Part shown: piece after piece, positions 15,892 to 24,275 of the stretch
How the letters are laid out: every line of letters begins with the position of its first letter
How positions within the stretch are numbered: the first letter of the stretch is position 1
The notes under the pieces: generated by a model
Database searches by the model: none
Told to the model about the DNA's origin: nothing
Seen by the model: the letters and a program-made list of their open reading frames with translations, nothing else
Assembly (NCBI GenBank): GCA_963675235.2
Contig: CAXXFU010000004.1
Location: 248,001 to 312,000 of the forward strand
Length of the DNA stretch: 64,000 nucleotides
From: JAHJQZ01 sp963675235
GTDB lineage: Bacteria; Pseudomonadota; Alphaproteobacteria; Rhizobiales; Devosiaceae
Reading direction: 5' to 3'
Program-made: the position numbers and the translations under genes

Positions 15892-15942
15892 ATTGATTTT
15901 GAGGTCATGAAAAGACTTTGATTGATCTTTGACGTCATGAAA
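15892..15942. repeat. Tandem imperfect direct repeat
   Basis: ATTGATTTTGAGGTCATGAA (15892-15911) and ATTGATCTTTGACGTCATGA (15921-15940) plus one or two further matching bases, starts 29 bases apart, differing at about three positions. They fall inside predicted sRNA B. They could be two copies of a target-binding segment in the RNA or two protein-binding sites. Confidence 0.65.
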
Positions 15943-15966
15943 GGCTTTCCGCCTTCAGCCATCAAT

Positions 15967-15992
15967 GGACGCGCCGAGACGGAATTCGGTTC
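15967..15992 (-). promoter_or_regulatory. ECF-type promoter P2 (predicted sRNA B)
   Basis: Minus strand: TTTGAACC with GAACC at 15992-15988, a 16-base spacer, then CGTCC at 15971-15967 followed by A. Transcription would start near 15960 and reach the terminator at 15861-15878. Confidence 0.7.
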
Positions 15993-16032
15993 AAACAAAA
16001 TTAACGCTGGTCATCCGGCCACGCGAGAAAGC

Positions 16033-16057
16033 AAAAAAAGGCCCGCTGACGCGGGCC
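16033..16057 (-). terminator. Intrinsic terminator of tag and predicted sRNA A
   Basis: Perfect 7-bp stem GGCCCGC / GCGGGCC around a four-base loop (16040-16057), followed on the minus strand by seven T (16039-16033). Confidence 0.92.
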
Positions 16058-16151
16058 GTGAGTTGGGGGACATGACTAGGGAGGAAGTGGGCCGTCGAAA
16101 CTGAAATCTGATCGGGGTGCGGAGCCGGTCCACGTGACCGGCCGCGTTCAC
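16033..16151 (-). ncRNA. Predicted small RNA A (about 120 nt)
   Basis: Bounded by ECF-type promoter P3 and a strong intrinsic terminator. The 5' part folds as GCCGGTC / GACCGGC (16124-16142), the middle is unpaired and pyrimidine-rich (CACTTCCTCCCTAG then TGTCCCCC), and the 3' end is the stem GGCCCGC / GCGGGCC with seven T. The CCTCCC stretch can pair with GGGAGG ribosome-binding sites, a common sRNA seed. It is also possible that the terminator simply ends tag, which is transcribed in the same direction. Confidence 0.5.
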
Positions 16152-16157
16152 ATAGAT

Positions 16158-16183
16158 GGACGCGCAGCACGAGCAAAAGGTTC
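16158..16183 (-). promoter_or_regulatory. ECF-type promoter P3 (predicted sRNA A)
   Basis: Minus strand: TTTGAACC with GAACC at 16183-16179, a 16-base spacer, then CGTCC at 16162-16158 followed by A. The spacer TTTTGCTCGTGCTGCG is also similar to that of P1 (TTTCTGCTCGTGGTTG), suggesting duplication. Start near 16151. Confidence 0.7.
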
Positions 16184-16204
16184 AAACTTTTTTGCGAGAC
16201 GGGA

Positions 16205-16819
16205 TCAGGCCCGGGCCGGCGGCACCATCGATGCCCGCGCCGCCAACACATCCTGACGGCAAAAGCACGTGTCGATATGGTCGTTGACCAGACCCATGGC
16301 CTGCATGAAGGCATAGCATGTGGTCGGACCGACGAACCGCCAGCCACGCTTTTTCAGGTCCTTGCTCAGCGCCCGTGAGGACGGGGTCTCGACAAGCCGC
16401 GAGAGCGTTTCCCATGAAAACTCATCGGGTCGCTCGTCTGGCCCCGGTTCGAACCCCCAGAAATAGGCGGCGAGCGAACCGAACTCGCGGCGCATTTCCA
16501 GGGCCCGGCTGGCGTTGTTGATCGTCGCCGTGATCTTGCCGCGGTGCCTGATAATGCCGGCGTCGCCGAGAAGCCGCTCGATGTCGGCCTCGCCGTAGAG
16601 CGCGACTTTGTCAAAATCGAACCCATCGAAGGCTGCGCGGAAGTTCTCGCGCTTCCTCAGGATCGTCAGCCAGCTCAACCCTGACTGGAAACCCTCGAGA
16701 CAGATCTTTTCGAACAGGCGGATGTCGCTGGTGACCGGCCACCCCCACTCGGTATCGTGATAGGCGCGATAGAGCGGATCGGAACCGGCCCAGGGGCAGC
16801 GTGTCTTGTCGGTCATCAT
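16205..16819 (-). CDS. tag: DNA-3-methyladenine glycosylase I
   Basis: 204 residues from the ATG at 16819. Tag excises 3-methyladenine from alkylated DNA. Family motifs are clear: RCPWAGSDPLYRAYHDTEWG (zinc-binding Cys and His), FEKICLEGFQSGLSWLTILRKRE, and WRFVGPTTCYAFMQAMGLVNDHIDTCFC with the C-terminal His and Cys ligands. The longer frame up to 16921 lacks family similarity. GGAG precedes the start. It stands alone and ends near the predicted sRNA A promoter. Confidence 0.96.
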   Translation of the reverse strand: MMTDKTRCPWAGSDPLYRAYHDTEWGWPVTSDIRLFEKICLEGFQSGLSWLTILRKRENFRAAFDGFDFDKVALYGEADIERLLGDAGIIRHRGKITATINNASRALEMRREFGSLAAYFWGFEPGPDERPDEFSWETLSRLVETPSSRALSKDLKKRGWRFVGPTTCYAFMQAMGLVNDHIDTCFCRQDVLAARASMVPPARA

Positions 16820-16984
16820 CGGGCTCCGCTTGTCTCCTGACCGGCAAATAGCATCGCGCCGAGACGGCTTCACGTTTTTTTTGCCTGATTCACCATGCGC
16901 TAACCACGTGCGTTCACCCAAAATTGGCCCTTGCGCGTGATCCTGTGGCCAGTTCAGTCACGGCCCCCACCCCGGGAGTTTTTC

Positions 16985-17605
16985 ATGTTGCGTACCCGCC
17001 ATCTTCGCTCTGCATTCGGCCTTGCCATCTGTTTCGTCCTCGCCGGACTCGGCGCGGCGCAGGCGGCGACCACGCGCTATTCGGTGCCGCCGCCGGCCGG
17101 CGTCACCCTGTCCAAGGCGAGCCGTCCCAATGCGCTGACGCTTGTCGACGAGAACGGGCAGCCGCCACAGCTGCTGCGCCAGGTCGTGCGCTATCAAAGC
17201 GCCGAACGGGCCGGCACGATCATCGTCAAGACCGGCGAAAAGTATCTTTATCTCGTGCTCGGCAACGGCCTGGCCATGCGCTACGGCATCGGCGTCGCCA
17301 AGGACGGGTTCGAATGGTCTGGTACTCACAAGATCTCGAACAAGCGTGTCTGGCCGGACTGGACACCGCCGGCCGAGATGCTGGCGCGCCGCCCAGATAT
17401 CCCGACCTACATGGAAGGTGGCGAAGACAATCCGCTCGGCGCCCGCGCCCTTTACATCGGCTCGACCCTGTACCGCATCCACGGCACCAATCAGCCCTGG
17501 ACCATCGGTCACAACGTCTCCTCGGGCTGCATCCGGCTGACCAACCAGGACATCATCGACCTTTACGGCCGCGCTAAAATTGGCGCGAAGGTTATCGTCT
17601 TTTAG
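16985..17605 (+). CDS. L,D-transpeptidase (YkuD family)
   Basis: 206 residues from the ATG at 16985 with GGGAG upstream. Signal peptide MLRTRHLRSAFGLAICFVLAGLGAAQA. The YkuD domain carries the catalytic motif HGTNQPWTIGHNVSSGCIRLTNQD, with His166, His176 and nucleophile Cys182. These enzymes make 3-3 peptidoglycan cross-links or attach lipoproteins in the periplasm. Length and domain match small rhizobial Ldts. The next gene (17659) is on the same strand 53 bases away but has its own ribosome-binding site. Confidence 0.95.
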   Translation: MLRTRHLRSAFGLAICFVLAGLGAAQAATTRYSVPPPAGVTLSKASRPNALTLVDENGQPPQLLRQVVRYQSAERAGTIIVKTGEKYLYLVLGNGLAMRYGIGVAKDGFEWSGTHKISNKRVWPDWTPPAEMLARRPDIPTYMEGGEDNPLGARALYIGSTLYRIHGTNQPWTIGHNVSSGCIRLTNQDIIDLYGRAKIGAKVIVF

Positions 17606-17658
17606 TAACGAATTGGGGAGGAGACTCCCGAATATCTACCGTCAAGGAGTCGGGGGAC

Positions 17659-19512
17659 ATGGTCGGGCGCAATATCAAGCGTTTCTTCCGCGACGATCGC
17701 GGGGCATTCGCTGTGATCTTCGGCATGATAGCCATCGTTCTCACCGCCATGGCGGGTGCAACGGTTGATCTGGTGACAGTGGATCAGGCGCGCAACCGCG
17801 TACAGATCGCCCTCGATTCGGCCGCGCTTGCCTTGCAGCCGGAGATCTACGCCAAAGAAAACTCCGTGCTGAAGAACGAAGCCCTGGCGCTTGTCAGGGA
17901 GCGCGTCGGCGACAATCGCATCACCGTCGACATGGCAACCTCGGATGTCTCCAAGGACACCGAGAACGGCAGGCTTTTCCTTCAGGCCCACGTGACCGTG
18001 CCGATGGCCTTTGTTGCCCTGCTCGGCATCAATCAGTTGGACACGGTGGTCATCTCCCAGGTGACGCGCAAGAAACTCAATATCGAAGTTGCCATGGTTC
18101 TGGACAACTCCGGGTCGATGGCAGGCACCAAGTTGAGCAATCTCAAGACGGCCTCCAAATGCGCCGTCAATATCCTGTTCTATGGCTCGTGCAATCCGGC
18201 GGCCGATGCGACCAAGGACTTGCACACCAAGATCGGAATCATTCCGTTCACATTCCTTGTCAATGTCGGCGCGGGCTATGCCAACGCCACATGGGTCGAC
18301 CGGGTCGGCAATTCGATCTCGCGGGACAATTTTGACGACAACGACAACCACACCGACGCTTTCACCGCCTCGTTCGATCGTATCGACCTGATGAACGACA
18401 TGACCGGCCAGTCCTGGAAAGGGTGCTTCGAGGCGCGCGAACCGCCCTATGACGTCAACGACGCGACACCCGACCCGACGGTCCCGGAAACCATGTTCGC
18501 GCCCCTGTTCGCTCCGGACGAGCCCGACAGCGGCCCTTATCGCAACAGCTACCTGTCGGACTATGGCGGCTCATGCACACGACCCACCTTTGTCCATACG
18601 CAGATCCGGCGCAACTGCAACGACGATGTCGGCTCCTACTATCAGGAGTACCACTATAACGATGCCTATTGCACCGGCACCACGTCGAACGAGTATTATC
18701 TGCTGTATCCGGACGGCACGACATCGACCTCCGTATCTTCGGCGCCTTCGACCCTCGACAGCTGGTCGGTCTCCGGCTCGTGGTCGAATTACTCCTCGAA
18801 CCGCATCAGCAGGGGCAGGTACGACAACACCCGCGTCACCACCTACAGCTACGACCTGCCAGACCGCGAGCGGCAGCAGCGCATCTGCAAGTACGATGGT
18901 GCATCACCGAGCTACTGGAGCTGGGCCAATGGTCCCAACGCCGGTTGTCCGGACGCCGACCTGCAGCCGCTGACCGACAATCCGTCCGGGATTGCTACCG
19001 AGATCGACGCCATGGTCGCCGAAGGCGGCACCAATATCCATGAGGGTGCGGCCTGGGGTTTCCGCGTGCTTTCGCCGACGGCGCCGTTCACCGAGGGGCG
19101 CGACTACGGCACCGCGACGTCCAAGGTGATGATCATCATGACCGACGGCGAAAACACCTACTACCCGCGCAGCAACATGAACGGAACCGACTACTACATG
19201 GCCTATGGCTATGCGTGGAACAACCTGGCGCATCTGCCCGACGGGCGTCTTGGCACCAACGACTACGAATACACGTCGACTCAGCAGGCCAACATGAATA
19301 CCAAGACGCTGGCGACCTGCGAAAACGCCAAGGCGGCGGGCATCACCATCTACACGATCGGTCTGCAACCGCCGAACACGACAACCAGGGACATGCTCAA
19401 GGCCTGCGCCAGCGAAACCTCGATGGCCTATTTCCCGACGGACCCATCCCAGCTCAATGCGGTCTTCGTCACCATCGCCGAGCAGCTGGCGCAACTGCGT
19501 ATCGAAAGATAG
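17659..19512 (+). CDS. TadG-like pilus-assembly protein with von Willebrand A domain
   Basis: 617 residues, AAGGAG before the ATG. The N-terminus RRF-like RFFRDDRGAFAVIFGMIAIVLTAMAGATVDL is the TadE/TadG-type membrane anchor. A von Willebrand A domain follows with MIDAS residues in MVLDNSGSM (Asp149, Ser151, Ser153) and MIIMTDGEN. It is interrupted between about residues 220 and 430 by a long Tyr/Ser/Asp/Thr-rich segment with several Cys. TadG-like proteins are minor pseudopilins or envelope proteins linked to Flp pili; no other tad gene is in the window, so this is an orphan. Confidence 0.85.
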   Translation: MVGRNIKRFFRDDRGAFAVIFGMIAIVLTAMAGATVDLVTVDQARNRVQIALDSAALALQPEIYAKENSVLKNEALALVRERVGDNRITVDMATSDVSKDTENGRLFLQAHVTVPMAFVALLGINQLDTVVISQVTRKKLNIEVAMVLDNSGSMAGTKLSNLKTASKCAVNILFYGSCNPAADATKDLHTKIGIIPFTFLVNVGAGYANATWVDRVGNSISRDNFDDNDNHTDAFTASFDRIDLMNDMTGQSWKGCFEAREPPYDVNDATPDPTVPETMFAPLFAPDEPDSGPYRNSYLSDYGGSCTRPTFVHTQIRRNCNDDVGSYYQEYHYNDAYCTGTTSNEYYLLYPDGTTSTSVSSAPSTLDSWSVSGSWSNYSSNRISRGRYDNTRVTTYSYDLPDRERQQRICKYDGASPSYWSWANGPNAGCPDADLQPLTDNPSGIATEIDAMVAEGGTNIHEGAAWGFRVLSPTAPFTEGRDYGTATSKVMIIMTDGENTYYPRSNMNGTDYYMAYGYAWNNLAHLPDGRLGTNDYEYTSTQQANMNTKTLATCENAKAAGITIYTIGLQPPNTTTRDMLKACASETSMAYFPTDPSQLNAVFVTIAEQLAQLRIER

Positions 19513-19639
19513 GCCCGACGCATGCAGCCGCCTGGTAGGAGGAGCCATCGTGGCGGTCAGGCCGAAAACTGGTCAAGCTGGACAGCACGACGAGCACTGT
19601 TCGCGCGCGTTCAGACAAACAACAAAAGGCTTTGGGGGG

Positions 19640-19716
19640 TGGTACCGCCTCCCCGGATCGAACGGGGGACCTCTAGATCCACAATCTAGCGCTCTAACCA
19701 ACTGAGCTAAGGCGGC
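19640..19716 (-). tRNA. tRNA-His (GTG anticodon)
   Basis: A full cloverleaf on the minus strand: acceptor GCCGCCT / AGGCGGT, D arm GCTCAGTTGGTTAGAGC, anticodon stem CTAGA / TCTAG around loop TTGTGGA (anticodon GTG), and T arm CCCCCGTTCGATCCGGGG, with encoded CCA at 19642-19640. The discriminator is A73, the -1 base is C, and the first acceptor pair is G-T. It therefore lacks the usual G-1:C73 identity pair, as known for the divergent alphaproteobacterial tRNA-His. Confidence 0.96.
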
Positions 19717-20236
19717 GTGGTCGAAAATCGGGCGGAACATAGGGCGAGCCGCCGGCCCATGCAAGGGGCGAATTCCGGTGTACGGGACGAGAATCGAAAT
19801 CGGACGGGACAAAGCGTCCCGCCCCCGATGCGCCGCAGGCCCACCGGCCTCGCGGCAGCAGGCCGTAAATCCCGGATCCGGCTCTGCCTTTGGGCTCGTG
19901 CGCCTGCGATTCTGCGCCCTGAGAGCCCTGGGTTTCCTGCTTAACCATCCCTGCACTTCTCTGGACTTCCGGCGGGCTCCGATATGGACCGCTGCCTCAC
20001 CATCCGATATCTAAACGAGACGTGAATATTCTGGCGCATCTGTGCCGAAATTGGACGTATTTTATGCATTGCGGATCACGCCGATCCAAAAGTGTTCAAG
20101 GTTTGGAGCGCGCCATGGGCGCCTGCCGTTCAGCGCTGGACTTGCCTCCGATATCCCGTCGACAGATTGCGACCTGTCGTCCACCTGCCTTGAATTCGGC
20201 TTGGCTGTTCCGAAATCTGTTTGAGTAGTACGGCTT
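19717..20236. other. Gene-free stretch between tRNA-His and the PAS/kinase-like gene
   Basis: About 520 bases. Open frames here have no recognisable product. A short hairpin CGGGAC / GTCCCG lies at 19805-19821. The part after 20020 includes AT-rich bases (TTGGACGTATTTTATGCATT) that may hold the promoter of the downstream gene. I see nothing else. Confidence 0.5.
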
Positions 20237-23119
20237 ATGAGCGCTTTCTGGCACGATCCCCAATCCGAACGCCTGGTGGCGGCGCATCTCAATGGTGCCC
20301 GGCCGGCCTGGGTGTGGGAAGCCGAAAGCGAGCGCCGTGTCTGGAACAACCGCGCCGCGATCGTCTACGAGGCGACTCACAGGCGTGAGCCGGGTGACAG
20401 CCTCGTGCCGGTGCCACGCCAGATCCCGCGCACGGTGCGCATGGGGCTGGTGTTCGGCGCCAGCCGTTCCCGCCTGCAATTTGCCATCGGCCGCAAGCCG
20501 ATCTCGGAAACCTGCACCTGCACGCCCTTGTATCTCGGCGGCAAGATCTCGGCGCTTCTGGTTGTCATGCAGACCCCTCTGTCAGGGGACGAACTTGCCG
20601 GCACCGCGGTGCCGCCCGAGAGCATTGCCCCCTTCATCGGCAGAGCCGGTCCTTATGCCCTTGTCGGCGCCGATGGCAGCGTGCTGGCCGACAATGGCGA
20701 TGGCGCCAGGCGCCTTGCCGAGGGCGAGACCCCCGCCGGCGAGCTGGCAACGGGTGCCGACAGCCGGCTGGTCTTTTTCGCCGACCTGCCGGCAGCGGCC
20801 TCCACGGAACCCGGGCAGAATGCTGTAGCCGAAAACGAGGCCGAACCGGGCGAGGAGACGCTGGTCATCGAGCCTGCCGCCCCCGAAGACCGGCGCACCG
20901 AGGAGACATCCGCCGAAACGCCACCGGTTGAGGTCGAAGGCGCTGCCGACGAGGCAGGCTCGGCAAATCGCGACGCACTGGTCAGCCTCATCGACCAGCT
21001 CGACAGCCGCGAGGTGCTCTACCAGCCGCTTGGCGAACAGGACGACGGTGTGTTTGCACCACAAAGGACTGACGACGCCACGCACACGGATGCGCCAGAC
21101 GCCGCACCTGTCGGGGCCGACGCCGCAGGCGAAACCGAACCAGCCGAAGTGATCGAACCGGATTCGGATTCGAGCCCGGAGGCACGCGCCGACGAAGCGG
21201 ACGCGCCTGCCGACACTACCCAGCCTCCGGCACGCAAATTGTGGAAGGTCGTCGGACGCGGCCTCAGCCTGCTGCAGGGCGGCAAGCACGAATCCGCGCC
21301 TGAGAGAGGTTCCGAAGCTGAATCGCCGGCTGCGGAACCTGTGGCAAATGCCGCGACCGAGGACGACGCCGAGCACGACCCTTTGTCGATCATCGACGCC
21401 ATCGCCCGATCCGCATCGCAGCCTCCCCTCTCCGAAACGGAGCCTCCGCAAACCGGAGGCGAGGCCGAAGACGAGGATCGTGTCGCCGCCGCATCACCGC
21501 AGGATGGCGAGGAGCCCGCCACCTCCGATTTCGACGACGTCACAGGTCGCATCGCCGATCTCATCGGCGCCCCAGATGCCGAGATCGAACAGACCTCTCG
21601 CTACAATTTCGACGAGCTGTCGCGCATTCTCAACGATCGGGTTTCGGGCGATCCCGAAGCCCACCGCAACAAGCCGGATGTCACCGACGCCACCAATGCA
21701 GGGGCGCTGGTCAATCTTGGCGACGAGAACCTCATTCTCAATCGGCTGCCCATCGGCCTGCTCGTCTTCCGCGACCAGCAGATCCTGTTCAACAACCGCG
21801 CCTTCACCGACCTTCTGGGCCATGTCGACGCCACCAGCCTGCGCCGCACCGGTCTTTCCGGCGTCTTCCCGCCCGATGGCGACCAGGAATCGGCAGGACC
21901 GGTCACCCGGCTCATGGGCGCCGACGGGCGCGTGCTCTCGGTCTCGGCGCGTTTGCAGGTCATCTCCTGGCAGGGCCGCCCGGCACTGCTGCTGTCGGCC
22001 ACCCGGCACCAGGAACCGCCCAATGCCGAGGACATGGCGCGCACCTTCGCCGCCTTCATGGCCAAGTCCCTCGATTTCGGCTACTTCGAAACCAGCCGTG
22101 CCGGCATCCTGACATCGATCTCCGGCCAGGCGGCCATTCTCAGCCATCGCAGGCCCGATGCCCTGATCAATCGGCCTGTCCATTCGATGATTGCACTGTC
22201 CGAAGGTGCGCGTCTGCGGAGCTTTCTCGAACAACCGGCCCGCTTTGCCGGCGGTGAACGCCCGTCCATGCGCTTCGAAGGCGCACATCCGGGCAGTGAA
22301 ATCATCATTTTCGCCGAAGGAATGGCCGGCATCGTCACCGGCTATTTCGGCTTCATCCGTACCCGTGCCGCCGAGATGCGCGAACACAGCGGGCACGGCA
22401 TCGATCCCGACTTCCTCATTCGCCTCGCCCGCGCCATGCGCCAGCCGATCAACGCCATCGTTGGCTTCGCCGAGATGATCCGCAATGAGGCGTTCGGCCC
22501 GATCGCGGAAGAGCGCTACACCGACTACGGGCGCTTCATCCACGGCGCCGGGCGCGATATTGCCGGCATGATCGACGAACTCGAGGACTATGCCCGGCTG
22601 CGCGACGAGGATTTTCCGCTCGCCGTAGCACGACTCAACCTGATCGACCTGCTCGCCTCGGCAATGAACCGCGTCCGGCCCTATGCAGCAGCGACACGGG
22701 TTTTCGTGCGCTCGTCGATCTCGACAAGCCTGCCCGACATCAGCGCCGACGGGGAAACCCTGGTCCAGGCCGTACTCAACATCCTGGCCACCGCCATCGC
22801 GCATTCCCCGACAGGCGGACAGGTCGTGCTGTCGGCCCGCAAGCGCGGCGACGGCGCCATCGAAGTGCATGTGCGCGACAGTGGCCACAATGCCAACGAG
22901 AGCGTTGAAGACAGCTTCATGGTCTTCCGCGACGGCGAAGCCGCCGATGGTGAGACGTTGACGCCCATGCCTTCGGCCATCGGCTTCGCCCTGACCCGGA
23001 CACTGCTCACGGTCAATTCCGTCGATCTCGACATCGATCCGGATCGCGGCTCCGGCGTGCTGTTCTCGCTGATCATTCCGGCCGAACTGGTGATGCGCGC
23101 CGACTCGCTCAAGAGCTAG
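20237..23119 (+). CDS. PAS-containing histidine-kinase-like protein with degenerate catalytic motifs
   Basis: 960 residues. Order: a folded N-terminal part (about 1-190), a long acidic low-complexity linker (about 200-480), a PAS-like region (LNRLPIGLLVFRDQQILFNNRAFTDLL), a second sensor-like region (DFGYFETSRAGILTSIS), then a HisKA/HATPase-like end. The H-box reads LARAMRQPINAIVGFAEMI with Arg732 where the phospho-accepting His should be. The N-box has Thr852 (LNILATAIAHSP) instead of Asn, and G1 reads RDSGHN instead of DxGxG. It is therefore probably a pseudokinase acting as a scaffold or regulator, somewhat like DivL, which has Tyr at this site. No partner regulator adjacent. Confidence 0.85.
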   Translation: MSAFWHDPQSERLVAAHLNGARPAWVWEAESERRVWNNRAAIVYEATHRREPGDSLVPVPRQIPRTVRMGLVFGASRSRLQFAIGRKPISETCTCTPLYLGGKISALLVVMQTPLSGDELAGTAVPPESIAPFIGRAGPYALVGADGSVLADNGDGARRLAEGETPAGELATGADSRLVFFADLPAAASTEPGQNAVAENEAEPGEETLVIEPAAPEDRRTEETSAETPPVEVEGAADEAGSANRDALVSLIDQLDSREVLYQPLGEQDDGVFAPQRTDDATHTDAPDAAPVGADAAGETEPAEVIEPDSDSSPEARADEADAPADTTQPPARKLWKVVGRGLSLLQGGKHESAPERGSEAESPAAEPVANAATEDDAEHDPLSIIDAIARSASQPPLSETEPPQTGGEAEDEDRVAAASPQDGEEPATSDFDDVTGRIADLIGAPDAEIEQTSRYNFDELSRILNDRVSGDPEAHRNKPDVTDATNAGALVNLGDENLILNRLPIGLLVFRDQQILFNNRAFTDLLGHVDATSLRRTGLSGVFPPDGDQESAGPVTRLMGADGRVLSVSARLQVISWQGRPALLLSATRHQEPPNAEDMARTFAAFMAKSLDFGYFETSRAGILTSISGQAAILSHRRPDALINRPVHSMIALSEGARLRSFLEQPARFAGGERPSMRFEGAHPGSEIIIFAEGMAGIVTGYFGFIRTRAAEMREHSGHGIDPDFLIRLARAMRQPINAIVGFAEMIRNEAFGPIAEERYTDYGRFIHGAGRDIAGMIDELEDYARLRDEDFPLAVARLNLIDLLASAMNRVRPYAAATRVFVRSSISTSLPDISADGETLVQAVLNILATAIAHSPTGGQVVLSARKRGDGAIEVHVRDSGHNANESVEDSFMVFRDGEAADGETLTPMPSAIGFALTRTLLTVNSVDLDIDPDRGSGVLFSLIIPAELVMRADSLKS

Positions 23120-23345
23120 GACACGCCGGCGCGCCGAGGACTGGCGTCCGGCGACGCGGATGCCTACGTTCGTCCGGCAGAAAGACAAATGGCGCGCTGT
23201 TCGGGTCCTTTGCCCGGAGCCCGTGCACATGTCGTGACCCGAATGCGACGCTTGCGGATAAGCGTCGATCTGAACGGTTTGTTACCGCTTGAAGTTCATG
23301 TATAGGGGCGCGGGGAGAACGGCCGGGACTTGTCACGGACTGGGC

Positions 23346-24239
23346 ATGGACAGATCACGCACATTGAAGATCGCGCTTGGCAGCGTGGCCGTCGGCATTC
23401 TCGTGCTCGGGCTGAAATACGTCGCCTATCTGATGACGGGGTCCGTCGCCCTGCTGTCGGACGCGCTCGAATCGATCGTCAATGTCGTCACCGCCATCAC
23501 CACGATGATGGCCGTGTACCTGGCGTCCAAGCCGGCCAACGCCAACCTGCCTTATGGCTATGACAAGGCAGAATATTTCTCCGCAGTCATCGAGGGCGTG
23601 TTCATCCTGGTCGCGGCGCTGCTGATCTTCCAGCAGGCCTATTTGCGCATCATGGACGACGCACCGTTCCATGCGCCGCTCGAGGGCCTGGTGGTCAACG
23701 GTATCGCCGGCGTGGTCAACGGCTTCTGGTGCCTCATCCTGTTCCGGCATGGCAAGAAAACACGCTCGCCAGCGCTTGTCGCCGATGCCAAGCATCTTCT
23801 GACCGACGTCATCTCCTCGGCCGGCGTGCTTGTCGGCGTTTTCGTCGCCATCGTCTCGGGCATCAGCATTCTCGACCCGATCCTGGCGGCGCTTGTCGCC
23901 CTCAACATCCTGTGGTCGGGCTACAAGCTTGTCTCGGAAAGTGTTGGCGGGTTGATGGATGTCGCCGTGCCGGACGATCTGTTGGCCCGCATTCGCTCCA
24001 TCATCGCCACCAATGCCGATGGCGCCATCGAGGCCCACGACATCAGGACGCGCCAGTCCGGTCGAAAGACATTCATCGAGTTTCATCTCGTCGTTCCGGC
24101 GGACATGAGCGTCGCGGATGCCCACGAGATCTGCGACCGCATCGAGAACGCCCTGCGCGAAGACGTCGGCGGCGCGATGATCTCGATCCATGTCGAGCCC
24201 GAGGACAAGGCAAAGCACGCCGGCATCGTGGTGCTGTAG
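23346..24239 (+). CDS. Cation diffusion facilitator family transporter
   Basis: 297 residues from the ATG at 23346. Six-helix CDF antiporter exporting divalent metal (Zn, Mn, Fe or Co) from the cytoplasm, with a C-terminal cytoplasmic domain (DDLLARIRSIIATNADGAIEAHDIRTRQSGRKTFIEFHLVVP). The TM5 metal pair His150/Asp154 (KHLLTDVISS) is canonical. The TM2 site reads SDALESIVNV, with Glu42 and Asn46 where His/Asp and Asp are usual, so metal selectivity may differ. It ends at a bidirectional terminator shared with aglK. Confidence 0.93.
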   Translation: MDRSRTLKIALGSVAVGILVLGLKYVAYLMTGSVALLSDALESIVNVVTAITTMMAVYLASKPANANLPYGYDKAEYFSAVIEGVFILVAALLIFQQAYLRIMDDAPFHAPLEGLVVNGIAGVVNGFWCLILFRHGKKTRSPALVADAKHLLTDVISSAGVLVGVFVAIVSGISILDPILAALVALNILWSGYKLVSESVGGLMDVAVPDDLLARIRSIIATNADGAIEAHDIRTRQSGRKTFIEFHLVVPADMSVADAHEICDRIENALREDVGGAMISIHVEPEDKAKHAGIVVL

Positions 24240-24275
24240 CCTGATCAGGCACGTCACCAGGCGCAGAATACAACA

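Larger units (their letters stand above)
15851..15960 (-). ncRNA. Predicted small RNA B (about 110 nt)
   Basis: Bounded by ECF-type promoter P2 and an intrinsic terminator. From about 15960 the RNA would hold a small hairpin AAGGC/GCCTT, two near-identical 21-22-base repeats (CATGACGTCAAAGATCAATC and CATGACCTCAAAATCAATG), a C-rich segment ATCCCCACC, and a stem GACCCGC-TTCG-GCGGGTC followed by ATTTCTTTT. A short frame runs through it but lacks coding character. Not matched to a known sRNA family. Confidence 0.5.

Noticed and set aside
15762..15998. Open frame of 78 codons on the minus strand before the sigma gene
   Set aside because: It contains the tandem repeats, a terminator-like hairpin and promoter P1, and its product has no coding character; the sRNA reading explains the region better.
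21494..23230. 578-codon minus-strand frame opposite the pseudokinase gene
   Set aside because: No domain and no ribosome-binding site; a shadow of the real gene on the other strand.
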